Shown piece after piece: positions 50,483 to 59,435 of a DNA stretch of 64,000 nt. The stretch's first letter is position 1; each line of letters opens with the position of its first letter. A program made the translations under genes and the position numbers. Source of the DNA: Larkinella terrae. GTDB lineage: Bacteria > Bacteroidota > Bacteroidia > Cytophagales > Spirosomataceae. The stretch is taken from positions 372,001 through 436,000 of the forward strand of contig NZ_WJXZ01000012.1 in the NCBI RefSeq assembly GCF_009668025.1, in the 5' to 3' direction. A model generated the notes under the pieces. The model was not told where the DNA came from, searched no databases, and saw only the letters and a list, made by a program, of their open reading frames with translations.

Positions 50483-51025
50483 ATGTCAGTTGTACCAGCG
50501 ATTCGAAGCAAATACGGTTTTTACCGAAAACTGTTGCGGGAACATAAATACGTTCTCCGGGATACGGTGGATGTGGTTAAAACCGGCGGACATTCGGCCT
50601 TTCTGGAGGGAAAAGTTGCGGTTTCGCACAGCGATCTGGACGCGGAAATTACGCTCTCGGTTCGGGTGAAAAGCAACGATCACGATTTTTTCCGGTTCGA
50701 ACTGCAGTGCGCCGAACTGAGCGAGGAGCCGTTTTTTCAATTCCGGAGCGATGGCTGCACGCACCGAAACGCCGACGAATCCATTCCACTGGCCGAGCAA
50801 CGCGTGACCACTCCGCACTTCAGTCAATACAATCAGCAGGGTGCCAACGTTACGTTTAAAATGGGCGCGCCGGAAGACGACATAAACCGCAGTATGCTGT
50901 ATTTTTGTCAGGAAGCGAGGCTGAACCTGCGCGACGACGAAATACCGCTCATCCGCATTCTGCCCAACGCACTGCCGCTGCACATAACCCAAAAAGACCC
51001 TAATTCAACGGTTTTGTTTTTGTGA
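50483..51025 (+). CDS. hypothetical protein, first gene of a two-gene cassette
   Basis: Not recognised with confidence. 180 residues, cytoplasmic, beta-rich (DAEITLSVRVKSNDHDFFRFELQCAELSE, GANVTFKMGAPED) with an N-terminal basic helix (YGFYRKLLREHKYVLRDTVDVV). The segment with RSDGCTHRNADESIPLAEQRVTTPHFSQYN resembles proteins labelled DUF6978 that accompany DUF1828 proteins. The stop codon overlaps the ATG of the downstream DUF1828-type gene (TGATG), so the two act as a pair. Confidence 0.62.
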   Translation: MSVVPAIRSKYGFYRKLLREHKYVLRDTVDVVKTGGHSAFLEGKVAVSHSDLDAEITLSVRVKSNDHDFFRFELQCAELSEEPFFQFRSDGCTHRNADESIPLAEQRVTTPHFSQYNQQGANVTFKMGAPEDDINRSMLYFCQEARLNLRDDEIPLIRILPNALPLHITQKDPNSTVLFL

Positions 51026-51843
51026 TGGTATTCGAGGAGATTTATAACGATATCAAAAACGCATTCGGCCAGCTCTGGACGTTTAAGGAGCGGGGTAAGT
51101 CGCTGGAAATCATTACGCCTTACACGACGACGACGCAGAAATTCATTTCCGTTTTTCTGTCCTACAAAGACGACGAATACATCGTTTCCGACGGTGGCTG
51201 GATCGACAACGGTTTTTACGAAAATTCGTATAACCTGGAAGACGATGTATACCGAAAAATCGCGCACCACTACTTCAACGCGTTCGGTATCAAGGAAATA
51301 AAGGGGCCGAGCCAGAAGGCGTATTTCTACAAAAAAACCATTACTCCCATTGCGGTTCCGTCGCTGGTTTTCGACGTTTCCAATTTTATTGCGGCTATGG
51401 TGAGCATGTCCGAAATCGAGTTTGTCGAGCCCGAGGAGCGCGAAACCAAAGAGCAGTTCCGGCGGTCGGCGAACGAGTATTTGCAGGCGGTTTTCCCGAA
51501 AGAAAAAATGGAATTGGGCGCTTACCTCGACGATAAAAAGCAAATCCGGATGCACGCCGTCATCAAACAGTCGTCGTCAAAACTGATCCTGATCAATTAC
51601 ATCACCGGCAGCAATCCGTATTTTTTCAACAACAGCATTACCAAAACCAACTTTCTGTTCGAACTGGCGGAGAAGTCGGTGGTGGGGCGGTTTGTGAAAA
51701 AGAAAATTTCGCTGATCGACAACACGGCGGCCGGCTACGTTCCGACCCGAATTGCGACCTTCATCAATCACCTGCTGGAAAATACCGGCTCCGAAAAAAT
51801 CGACTGGTCGGAGCGCGAAAAGCTGAATGAGCTGATTACTTAA
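51025..51843 (+). CDS. DUF1828-type protein, second gene of the cassette
   Basis: Protein of 272 residues with an N-terminal DUF1828-like domain (residues 1-85: LEIITPYTTTTQKFISVFLSY, then YIVSDGGWIDNGFYENSYN) and a helix-rich C-terminal part of unknown function (NFIAAMVSMSEIEFVEPEERE, GSNPYFFNNSITKTNFLFEL). Paired one-base overlap with the preceding gene suggests a functional complex. DUF1828 proteins are frequent in accessory regions and have been proposed as parts of defence or toxin-antitoxin loci, but no activity is known. The 3' end overlaps the converging receptor-operon gene by 8 bp. Confidence 0.6.
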   Translation: MVFEEIYNDIKNAFGQLWTFKERGKSLEIITPYTTTTQKFISVFLSYKDDEYIVSDGGWIDNGFYENSYNLEDDVYRKIAHHYFNAFGIKEIKGPSQKAYFYKKTITPIAVPSLVFDVSNFIAAMVSMSEIEFVEPEERETKEQFRRSANEYLQAVFPKEKMELGAYLDDKKQIRMHAVIKQSSSKLILINYITGSNPYFFNNSITKTNFLFELAEKSVVGRFVKKKISLIDNTAAGYVPTRIATFINHLLENTGSEKIDWSEREKLNELIT

Positions 51844-54316
51844 TCACTTTCGTCACCTCAAACGAGCCCTGTTTGCCCCCGGCGCGGCCGTCGGCTGTGA
51901 TGCCGTTGATGACAAAGCGGTAAGTTCCGTCCTCATCCGACGTATAAAATTCCAGTTGGGCTTTGCCCTGCGCGTTCAGCTTCACGGACGGCACCCAATG
52001 CAGCAGATTGCGCAGATCCGGTAACCGGCTTCCCGATTTTTGGGGCGTGTCGTAACGCGGAACGTAAAAATCGCGCGGAACCTGCAGGCCTTCGTAGTCG
52101 GCCAGCAACGCTTTCGCATCGGGGCGATAGCCCGCCAGATCGCCCTTGTAAGTCGTAAAACTGATGAGTCCGTCAAAAACCAACGGCCCAACGATGTAGC
52201 GCCGGGTCATGACTTCCAGCTTCTGGACTTTTCGGGGGTCAATTTCCATCACCCGATCCATACTGAAAATCGGGACGCCATCGAGCAAGACCATCGGGCT
52301 GCTGTCGAAAAACAACTTGTGGGGCACATCCAGCACGCTGATCATGTAACCATCCCGGCGTTTGCGGGCCATAACGCCCGGCACATATTCGCGAAAAATC
52401 TCTTCCATCACCGGAAACCGGGTGAAATCGTCGAGCATGTATTTTTCGTTGGCAATGCCGTAAAACGGAATGCTATCGACTTTGGGCGGCTGATAACGGC
52501 TCAGGTTTCCGCGGTAATAGGCGTTCTGGGCCTGCATCGAAATACTGCGGTTCAGCAACGGATCTTTCAGTGCGGGCAAAAAATCGAAAACCGGGGGTCT
52601 CGGCGATGAAAACCGCTCAAAAAACGGGTTTTGCAATTCCATTCGGAAAATGCTGTCTTTCGGGTTGATCTGCCCGACGAGGTCTTTGGGGCCGTAAAAA
52701 TCCTTCGTTTCAAAGTGAATCCGCCCTTCTGAATCCGAGCGCGAACCGTACAGCAAAATGTGTTTTCCCGGCACCGACAGATACGAACTGATGCCTCTTC
52801 CGGGCATTCCCGTGCCGGAATGAACGATTTTCCCGCGAATAAAATGCCCGTTTACTTCGGGTAAATACTCTTCCTGCGGCTGATTGGGCTGCTGCACCGT
52901 CTCCCAGCGAAACCGGCGCCAGCCCTGCGTCAGCATCAGGTTGTCGGTGGCTTCGGCAACTTCCGGCCCGCTGGCCGAAAAATAATACTCCGGCGATTCG
53001 ACCGCGCCCCGCAAATCGGACGTCAGCAGCAGATAAGTCTGAATATCACCGGATTCGGCCGGTTGCAGCGAATCCAGCCGGTAAACCGCCACGGAAAGAT
53101 CGGCCAGTGCGGCTTTGCCGGTTTCGTCCTGCGCCGTCAGGTCAACCACGGCTTTTTCGCGGGTCGATAAGACGCCACTCGTGAGTTTGGCATCGATGGC
53201 GAGTCGGCGCTCCGGTCGCTTGAAATACAACCGTTCGCAAACCGGCTTCCGGCTGGCGTCGAAAACCGTCAGGTGCGAAATGCCTTCGCCCAGCGTTTTT
53301 TTGTCGATTACGAACGAAGCCGTGTTGTCGCGGAATGATTGCTGGTCGGCCTGAATGGCCGCCAGCCGCGTGTGTGCCAGCAAATAAACCGTGGCTGCGT
53401 TGGTGTTTGAGTTGACCGTGATCCGCAGTTGTCCGTTGCTGCTTTCCGCAAGCTGCATCGTATAGCCCTGCTCCTGAATGGCCGGGAAGGGTCTCGTAAT
53501 TGTTTTTCCGTTCGCATCGGTCAAAACCGCCCGGTATTGCCTGCCTTCGGCGGGCGTAAATTCAAAACGCCCCATGCCGAACTTCAGCGGCTTGAAGCGA
53601 ACCACCGTGTCGTTGGTCTGATCGACAACTGCGCCCCGTACATCGACGCCTTTGCCGCGACTCCCAACGGTTTTGAACGCCACCGTGCTGGTCAGTTTCC
53701 GAACGAGGTTTCCGCCTTCGGGAAAAAACTGAATGTCGGTCGCCAGCGAGTCTTTCAGCGGGGGTAGCTCCAGTTTGCGAAACGTGTTGACAATCGTGAC
53801 CGTTTTTTCAAAAAAATAATCGGGACTGAAATTTTTCATCCAGTTCGTATAGGCCCGAACCAGGTAATTTCCTGACGCTAACGTGGTTGGAATGAATAAA
53901 GAACCGTCTCCGGCGCCGTCGGCCATCGCCACTTTCGTTTGCAAAACCGGGCGGTTTTCTTTGTCGAGCACTTCCAGGTACGTGACCTTGCTCAGCGACA
54001 GCGGTTTATGAAACGAGCCATCGACGTAATTGATCTTGAACCACATCAGCTCCCCGGCGACGTAGAACGTTCGGTCGATGTGGAGAAACAGTTTTTCCTG
54101 CAACGCCCGGTTTCGGTACGCTTCGAGTTGCTTCTGTGGATCAACCTGCGCCCAAACCGGTAGCGAACAGAATTGGATTAACAGGAGAAAAACCGCATAC
54201 AATTTACGGCTAGCCGCTCCTAAATTCCCTAAAGGGGACTTGGACTCAGCAACATCCGGATGCCAAAAGTCCCCCTTAGGAGATTCAGTGGTGGCAGATG
54301 TAAGTAGTAAACTCAT
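51836..54316 (-). CDS. MG2-domain outer-membrane protein with plug-like C-terminus
   Basis: Last gene of the receptor operon, 826 residues. A macroglobulin-like MG2 domain (about 60-160, EKLFLHIDRTFYVAGELMWF) and further beta domains are followed by a region resembling a TonB-receptor plug (MVLLDGVPIFSMDRVMEIDPRKVQKLEV, near 680-710) and a short C-terminus. The signal peptide (KLYAVFLLLIQFCSLPVWAQ) begins only at residue 37: the preceding 36 residues are encoded largely by an interspersed palindromic repeat. It follows the DUF4249 gene after 14 nt. Role: probably ligand capture with the receptor. Confidence 0.75.
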   Translation of the reverse strand: MSLLLTSATTESPKGDFWHPDVAESKSPLGNLGAASRKLYAVFLLLIQFCSLPVWAQVDPQKQLEAYRNRALQEKLFLHIDRTFYVAGELMWFKINYVDGSFHKPLSLSKVTYLEVLDKENRPVLQTKVAMADGAGDGSLFIPTTLASGNYLVRAYTNWMKNFSPDYFFEKTVTIVNTFRKLELPPLKDSLATDIQFFPEGGNLVRKLTSTVAFKTVGSRGKGVDVRGAVVDQTNDTVVRFKPLKFGMGRFEFTPAEGRQYRAVLTDANGKTITRPFPAIQEQGYTMQLAESSNGQLRITVNSNTNAATVYLLAHTRLAAIQADQQSFRDNTASFVIDKKTLGEGISHLTVFDASRKPVCERLYFKRPERRLAIDAKLTSGVLSTREKAVVDLTAQDETGKAALADLSVAVYRLDSLQPAESGDIQTYLLLTSDLRGAVESPEYYFSASGPEVAEATDNLMLTQGWRRFRWETVQQPNQPQEEYLPEVNGHFIRGKIVHSGTGMPGRGISSYLSVPGKHILLYGSRSDSEGRIHFETKDFYGPKDLVGQINPKDSIFRMELQNPFFERFSSPRPPVFDFLPALKDPLLNRSISMQAQNAYYRGNLSRYQPPKVDSIPFYGIANEKYMLDDFTRFPVMEEIFREYVPGVMARKRRDGYMISVLDVPHKLFFDSSPMVLLDGVPIFSMDRVMEIDPRKVQKLEVMTRRYIVGPLVFDGLISFTTYKGDLAGYRPDAKALLADYEGLQVPRDFYVPRYDTPQKSGSRLPDLRNLLHWVPSVKLNAQGKAQLEFYTSDEDGTYRFVINGITADGRAGGKQGSFEVTKVIK
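54220..54288. repeat. palindromic element inserted in frame in the MG2 gene
   Basis: Imperfect dyad: CTAAATTCCCTAAAGGGGACTT (22 nt including the AAGGGGACTT/AAGTCCCCCTT pairing) on one side, its approximate complement ending at 54288 on the other, and a perfect CATCCGGATG (54253-54262) at the centre. It lies between codons 10 and 33 of the gene and keeps the frame open. Confidence 0.65.
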
Positions 54317-54330
54317 AGTCTTTTGAACAA

Positions 54331-55485
54331 TTACCAAAAACTCGGTTTGACATTGGTGCCGACAACCCGGCAATCGACGCAGGCCGACGACGCCATCCGG
54401 TAGCCGTGGACATTGCCGATCGAATTCAAAACCGCATCGATCGGAATAAAACCGGCCTCTCCCATCGCGATGGCCGACACTTCGGTGGGTGGGGGCATCA
54501 GCAGGTACGTATCGGCGTCACAGGCTTCGTATCCGTTCGGAATCCGCCAGGGCGGCAATTCCGACGCATCGATAAAAACACGCTTCTCGTCCATCGAATG
54601 ACTACTCAAATAACCCACTACCGGCTCAGTCGGATCGGTGACACTGTGAATATTTCCCGTGACCTGATACGGCTGCGGATCGAACAGCGACCCCAGCATT
54701 TCGGTGTTTCTCTTCAGATTCTGCCAGTAATCGAACGCTTCCGCCGTTAACGCATATTGCTTGACCAGGATGCTGTACCGAACTTTCAGCCGGTTGGACG
54801 CCGAACCCGAAACAAAGGTCAGCGGAAACCGCGAAATGACATCTTCCGTCAATTTGTTCGACGTAGCGACCGCAACACTGCTCGATTTTTCGGTCCGCCA
54901 GCAATGGTTAATATTATCCTCCCGATACAAAAACTGGGTTTTCTGGTATTTAAACTGCGAATAATAAGCGGAATAATATTCCCAGGTTTCCTCAAATTCC
55001 CAGCGGTAATACCGGGTGCTGTTGGTCTCGTCGTGCGTACTGACGTAAAACTGTACGCCATCTTCCAGGGCTTTCCAGCTTACCTCATCGATTTTCGGCG
55101 TTCGTTTAATCGTCACAAAATCCGACCGGTAACTGCGTCCGGCGGCTGTCCGAATCGTCAGCCGGTAGTTCTGCCCAATCTGCAAATTGCCGTTGTCCAG
55201 CGTATAACTCCCATCGCCTTTGTCGACAAAGGTTTGGCCATTGCCTTTTTCATCTTCGACCTGAACGATGGCCCGGGTTTCGATTGGCGGCTTTTTACTT
55301 TCCGTCAGGTTTTGCGTGCGCGACAACCGAATCGTGCTGGTTCCCAGGCCGTTCAGAAAACCGTCGACCACCAGAAATTTGTTAGGCGCCGAAATCTCCG
55401 GCGGACGATACGGATCGACGCAGCTCCCGGCCAGGAACATGACGACCAGCACAATACGAATCAATCTCTTTCCAGCGCCAACCAT
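54331..55485 (-). CDS. DUF4249 family lipoprotein (copy 2)
   Basis: Surface or periplasmic lipoprotein of 384 residues, usually encoded beside TonB-dependent receptors where it replaces SusD as the partner. Lipobox FLAGSC with Cys near residue 21, then VDPYRPPEISAPNKFLVVDGFLNG, a beta-sandwich region and the DUF4249 C-terminal domain with SACVDCRVVGTNVKPSFW at the end. It is similar along its length to the gene upstream (55513-56655). The order receptor, two DUF4249 genes, MG2 protein suggests a single uptake or biogenesis system. Confidence 0.85.
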   Translation of the reverse strand: MVGAGKRLIRIVLVVMFLAGSCVDPYRPPEISAPNKFLVVDGFLNGLGTSTIRLSRTQNLTESKKPPIETRAIVQVEDEKGNGQTFVDKGDGSYTLDNGNLQIGQNYRLTIRTAAGRSYRSDFVTIKRTPKIDEVSWKALEDGVQFYVSTHDETNSTRYYRWEFEETWEYYSAYYSQFKYQKTQFLYREDNINHCWRTEKSSSVAVATSNKLTEDVISRFPLTFVSGSASNRLKVRYSILVKQYALTAEAFDYWQNLKRNTEMLGSLFDPQPYQVTGNIHSVTDPTEPVVGYLSSHSMDEKRVFIDASELPPWRIPNGYEACDADTYLLMPPPTEVSAIAMGEAGFIPIDAVLNSIGNVHGYRMASSACVDCRVVGTNVKPSFW

Positions 55486-55512
55486 ATTCGAATCAGAATC
55501 ACGCCGACAATC

Positions 55513-56655
55513 TTACCAGAAACTCGGCCTCACGTTGCTGCCCGCTGTCCGGCAATCGACACAATACGGCGAACTCATCCGATAGCCGATGATGGCCCCA
55601 AAGGGCGAAAAAACCTCGTCGATGGGAATGGCGCCCGCTTCGGCCTGCTGAGCCGCCGACTGCTTCTCCCGCGTCGGAAATAGAGGAGCAGTATCGGGCA
55701 GGCAGGACTCATACATACTCGGAACATTCCATTCGTTCGGCAGTTCGGAGCCGTTGACAAAAATCCGTTTCTCTTCCACGGAATAACCGCTCAGATAACC
55801 GACGACGGATTCGTTCGGATCGGTCACGCCGTGAATATTGCCGATGACCTGAAACGGCTGCGGATCGAAAATGGACCCCAGACTTTCGGTATTTTTCTTC
55901 AGATTCTGCCAGTACTCGAACGACTCGGCGGTTTGGGCATACTGCTTTACCAGCAGGCTATAGCGGTATTTGAGTCGGTTGGAAGCGGTGTTGGACACAA
56001 ACAATAACGGCGCTTTATTGACTACATCCTGTGTCAGTTGCGTTGTCGATCCCACAAAAATACCGCTCGATTTGGCGGAACCCCAGCAGTGGTTGATGTC
56101 GTCTAGCCGGGTAACAAACGCTTTTTTGACGTAGTCGACGCGGGAATAAAAGGCGGAATAAAACTCCCAGGTTTCTTCGTATTCCCAACGGTAATATTTG
56201 GTGCTGTTCGTTTCGTCGTGGGTGCTGACGTAAAACTGGAGGCCCTCATTCTGAAAAACTTTCCAGCTTACCTCGTCAATTTTGGGCGTCTTTTTGATGA
56301 CGACGTAATCGGACTGGTAATTGCGGCCAGCGGCCGTTTTGATGGTCACCCGGTATTTCTGGCCGAACTGCAAATTGCCGTTATCCAGCGTATAACTTCC
56401 GTCGCCCTTGTCGACAAAGGTCTGGCTCCCTCCTTTTTCGCCTTCAACTTTAACCGTGGCCTTGGTTTCGACGGTCGGTTTCTTGCCATCCGACAGGTTT
56501 TGCGTGCGCGACAAGCGAATGGTGCTGGTGCCCGCGCCGTTCAAAAAACCGTCGACGACCAGGTAGGTGTTAGGGGCCGAAATCGCGGGGGGGCGGTAGG
56601 GATCGACGCAACTCCCGATGATCAGCGAAACCAGTATAACGAGGTATTTCTTCAT
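55513..56655 (-). CDS. DUF4249 family lipoprotein (copy 1)
   Basis: Lipoprotein of 380 residues. ATG 56655 gives MKKYLVILVSLIIGSC, with the lipobox at residue 16, better than a TTG start nine nt earlier. The protein shares the sequence VDPYRPP, DKGDGSYTLDNGNLQ and STHDETNSTxYYRWE with the next gene, showing a tandem duplication; the variable parts lie in the last third. It starts 5 nt after the receptor stop, so translation is tightly coupled to it. Confidence 0.87.
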   Translation of the reverse strand: MKKYLVILVSLIIGSCVDPYRPPAISAPNTYLVVDGFLNGAGTSTIRLSRTQNLSDGKKPTVETKATVKVEGEKGGSQTFVDKGDGSYTLDNGNLQFGQKYRVTIKTAAGRNYQSDYVVIKKTPKIDEVSWKVFQNEGLQFYVSTHDETNSTKYYRWEYEETWEFYSAFYSRVDYVKKAFVTRLDDINHCWGSAKSSGIFVGSTTQLTQDVVNKAPLLFVSNTASNRLKYRYSLLVKQYAQTAESFEYWQNLKKNTESLGSIFDPQPFQVIGNIHGVTDPNESVVGYLSGYSVEEKRIFVNGSELPNEWNVPSMYESCLPDTAPLFPTREKQSAAQQAEAGAIPIDEVFSPFGAIIGYRMSSPYCVDCRTAGSNVRPSFW

Positions 56656-56660
56656 CACGC

Positions 56661-59435
56661 TCAAAATTTGAAATTGTAGGTAACCGTCGGGATCGCCTGC
56701 CCAAAAATGGACAGTTTGTAACCCCGAACAATACCGCCAACTGAGTTAAAATACACCGAATAAGCATTCCGGCGGCCCGTCAGGTTATAAGCCGCCACCG
56801 TCCAGGAACTGTGCGCCAGCTTCTTGACTTTGTGATTGCCCTCGATGTTGAGCGATAGATCGGTGCGGTAATAATCCGGAATGCGGTACTGGTTTCGTTC
56901 GGAATAATACACCCGCTGCGAACCGGCCAACTCGTATTTCGCCAGCGGCAGCGTAATGGGCCGCCCTGTGCTGTACGTAAAGTTGAGCGAAATACTAAAC
57001 CGGCGGTTGATGCGGTAATTGCCGACCCAGGTCACGTCGTGGGGTTTATCGAAATTGCTCGGGTAATAGTCGCCCTTGTTGATGACTTCCTGCGGAACGC
57101 TCCTGTCGACGCGCAAAAACGTGCGGGAATACGTGTAACTCAGCCAGCCGTTAAACCGCCCGGTGAGTTTTTTGATCAGAAATTCAACCCCGTAGGCAAT
57201 GCCGTTGGCCCGAACGACCTCCGTTTCGGGGTGGTGATTCATGATCAGGACGGCTCCACTCCGGAAATCCAGCACGTTTTCCATCGTTTTGTAATACGCT
57301 TCGACCGAGGTTTCAATCGTGTTATTCCGCAGATTTTTGTACAACCCGAGCGAAAACTGATCGCCGATCTGCGGCAGGATATTCGGGTCGCTCAGCTTCC
57401 AGATGGCCGTCGGTGCAATGGCCGTGGTGTTCGAGAGCATGTGCAGATACTGCCGCATCCGGTTGAAACTGACCTTGATCGATGCGTCGGGCGTGAAGGC
57501 GTAACGCGCCGAAATGCGGTATTCGGGGCCGTGATAGGTCTGAATGTTTTTTCCGGCTCCGTACGAAAGCGTATCCTGAATGTTGGCTTCCGTCCGGGGA
57601 GAACCGTTCGGGTACACGTACACATCCTTCGGGCCGAGGTAATTGAACAGGGAATAGCGCAACCCAAAGCTGATCGAAAACCTGGGCGAAATATCAAACC
57701 GGTCGCCGATGTAAAGCGCACTTTCCAGCGCCTTTTCGTTCGAAACCTGATCCGGTCGAACCAGCGACGCCGTGCCGAGCGGTTCGAATGTTCCCGGATG
57801 CAGTTTGTAAAGGCTTGTGCTGACGCCAAAATCAATTGTGTGTTTGGCCGTCGGATAGTAGTTGAAATCGGTTTTAAACGTCGACTGATCGACCTGAAAC
57901 TTCAGCTTATAGGCGTTGACCGGGTTTTCTTCGCTCGAAACCGAATAGCCGTAGCGGCTCGTGGTGGCCGTAAAAACGCTGTAGAGTTTCGTATTGAAGA
58001 TGTGCTTCCACTTCAGGGTCGCATTCAGGTTGTTGTAGTCGTAAAGCGTATCGCTGTTGAGCTTGAACGCATCCTGGCTGTAATAACCGGTCAGGTAAAG
58101 GGTATTTTTTTCGTTGAATTCATGGGTAATGTGCGCGTTCAGATCGTAGAAATTCGCCCGGCTGTTTTTGAACGATTTGTTATTCAGGCTTTTCAGCAAC
58201 CAATCCGAGTATGTCGAGCGAGCGCCAATCAGAAACGACGATTTCTCCTTGATAATCGGCCCTTCGAGCGTCAAACGGCCCGTCAGAACGCCAATCCCGC
58301 CCGAGCCTTCCAGTTTTTTCTTGTTGCCATCGCGCGTGGTCACTTCCAGCACCGACGACAGCCGCCCGCCATACCGCGACGGAATACCGCTTTTATACAG
58401 CTCGACACTCTTGATCATGTCGGGGTTGAAGGCCGAAAAGAAACCGAACAAGTGCGACGGATTGTAAATCGTGGCGTCGTTGTATAAAATCAGGTTCTGG
58501 TCGGTCGAGCCGCCCCGCACGTTCAGCCCCACGCTGCTTTCCCCCACCGACTTCACGCCCGGCAGCGTCAGCACCACTTTCAGCAGATCGGCTTCGCCAA
58601 AGGCCGTGGGCACCTGTTTCAGCGTCCGGATGTCGAGCCGTTCCAGCCCCATCTGCAAACCCGACACGTTGACGTCCTTCTCGGCTTCGATCAGCACTTC
58701 CTTCAGAGCAATCACGTCGTCTTCCATCTCAATTTCCAGCTTGCCGTCCGAATACAGCATCACCTGCCGCTTCGTATCCTTCATGCCGATGCTGCGCACC
58801 TTGAGTTCGTGCCGACCGCGCGGCAGCGTAATCGAATAATAACCAAATTGATCGGTTACAACGCCAATGCGCGGTTTTTCGATGTAAACCGCCACGCCGA
58901 TCACCGGCTCACCCGACGCGGCATTGCGGATGTGACCCGCCAGATTGGCGTTGCCGGGGCGGATCGGGTTGGTCGGGCGTCCGATGTTGAACAGCCGGGT
59001 TTCGAGCGTAATCCGCCGTTTTTCTTTTTCCGCCAGGTAATCAACAATCGAGGTGTCGGGCTCGGTTGATGTGCTGCCTCCCCGGTCAAAAAAACCGATC
59101 GGTAAATCCGTCCGAATGGCGCGTTCGGGCGTAATGAAAACCTGTTTCTTGGCGTCGATGGCGTAAAACAGACTCGTACCTTCGAGCACCTGCCGCAAAA
59201 CCGCCGGTAGCAACTGGTTGGTATTCTGATAATTGACCCGGATGCTGTCGACGTCGCGGAGGTTGTAAAAAAACCGGTAGCTGCTCTGGTTTTCGACCTC
59301 GCGCACAAACTCCACGAACGACACGTTGGTAAACGGCCCGCGGATCGGTTTTTCGGCGGTTTGCTGCGCGAAAGTGGTGGTCAGCGAAACCACAAAACAG
59401 GACAGAAGGAAGAAGGTGCGGTAGCAATTCGTCAT
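56661..59435 (-). CDS. TonB-dependent outer-membrane receptor with STN and CarboxypepD_reg domains
   Basis: Receptor of 924 residues. Order: signal peptide (ends TTFAQQ), an STN-like domain (about 37-110: FVEFVREVENQSSYRFFYNLRDVDSIRV), a CarboxypepD_reg-like domain (about 170-250: GHIRNAASGEPVIGVAVYIEKPRIG), the plug (about 270-360: LKEVLIEAEKDVNVSGLQMGLERLD, VNVRGGSTDQNLILYNDATIYNPS) and a 22-strand barrel. It starts 4 nt inside the upstream hypothetical gene (ATGA). No SusD is encoded; DUF4249 lipoproteins follow instead. The substrate is not evident. Confidence 0.93.
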   Translation of the reverse strand: MTNCYRTFFLLSCFVVSLTTTFAQQTAEKPIRGPFTNVSFVEFVREVENQSSYRFFYNLRDVDSIRVNYQNTNQLLPAVLRQVLEGTSLFYAIDAKKQVFITPERAIRTDLPIGFFDRGGSTSTEPDTSIVDYLAEKEKRRITLETRLFNIGRPTNPIRPGNANLAGHIRNAASGEPVIGVAVYIEKPRIGVVTDQFGYYSITLPRGRHELKVRSIGMKDTKRQVMLYSDGKLEIEMEDDVIALKEVLIEAEKDVNVSGLQMGLERLDIRTLKQVPTAFGEADLLKVVLTLPGVKSVGESSVGLNVRGGSTDQNLILYNDATIYNPSHLFGFFSAFNPDMIKSVELYKSGIPSRYGGRLSSVLEVTTRDGNKKKLEGSGGIGVLTGRLTLEGPIIKEKSSFLIGARSTYSDWLLKSLNNKSFKNSRANFYDLNAHITHEFNEKNTLYLTGYYSQDAFKLNSDTLYDYNNLNATLKWKHIFNTKLYSVFTATTSRYGYSVSSEENPVNAYKLKFQVDQSTFKTDFNYYPTAKHTIDFGVSTSLYKLHPGTFEPLGTASLVRPDQVSNEKALESALYIGDRFDISPRFSISFGLRYSLFNYLGPKDVYVYPNGSPRTEANIQDTLSYGAGKNIQTYHGPEYRISARYAFTPDASIKVSFNRMRQYLHMLSNTTAIAPTAIWKLSDPNILPQIGDQFSLGLYKNLRNNTIETSVEAYYKTMENVLDFRSGAVLIMNHHPETEVVRANGIAYGVEFLIKKLTGRFNGWLSYTYSRTFLRVDRSVPQEVINKGDYYPSNFDKPHDVTWVGNYRINRRFSISLNFTYSTGRPITLPLAKYELAGSQRVYYSERNQYRIPDYYRTDLSLNIEGNHKVKKLAHSSWTVAAYNLTGRRNAYSVYFNSVGGIVRGYKLSIFGQAIPTVTYNFKF

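Noticed and set aside
57039-58487. Long plus-strand open frame opposite the TonB receptor gene
   Set aside because: Same reason: shadow of a real gene with arginine/valine-rich nonsense composition.
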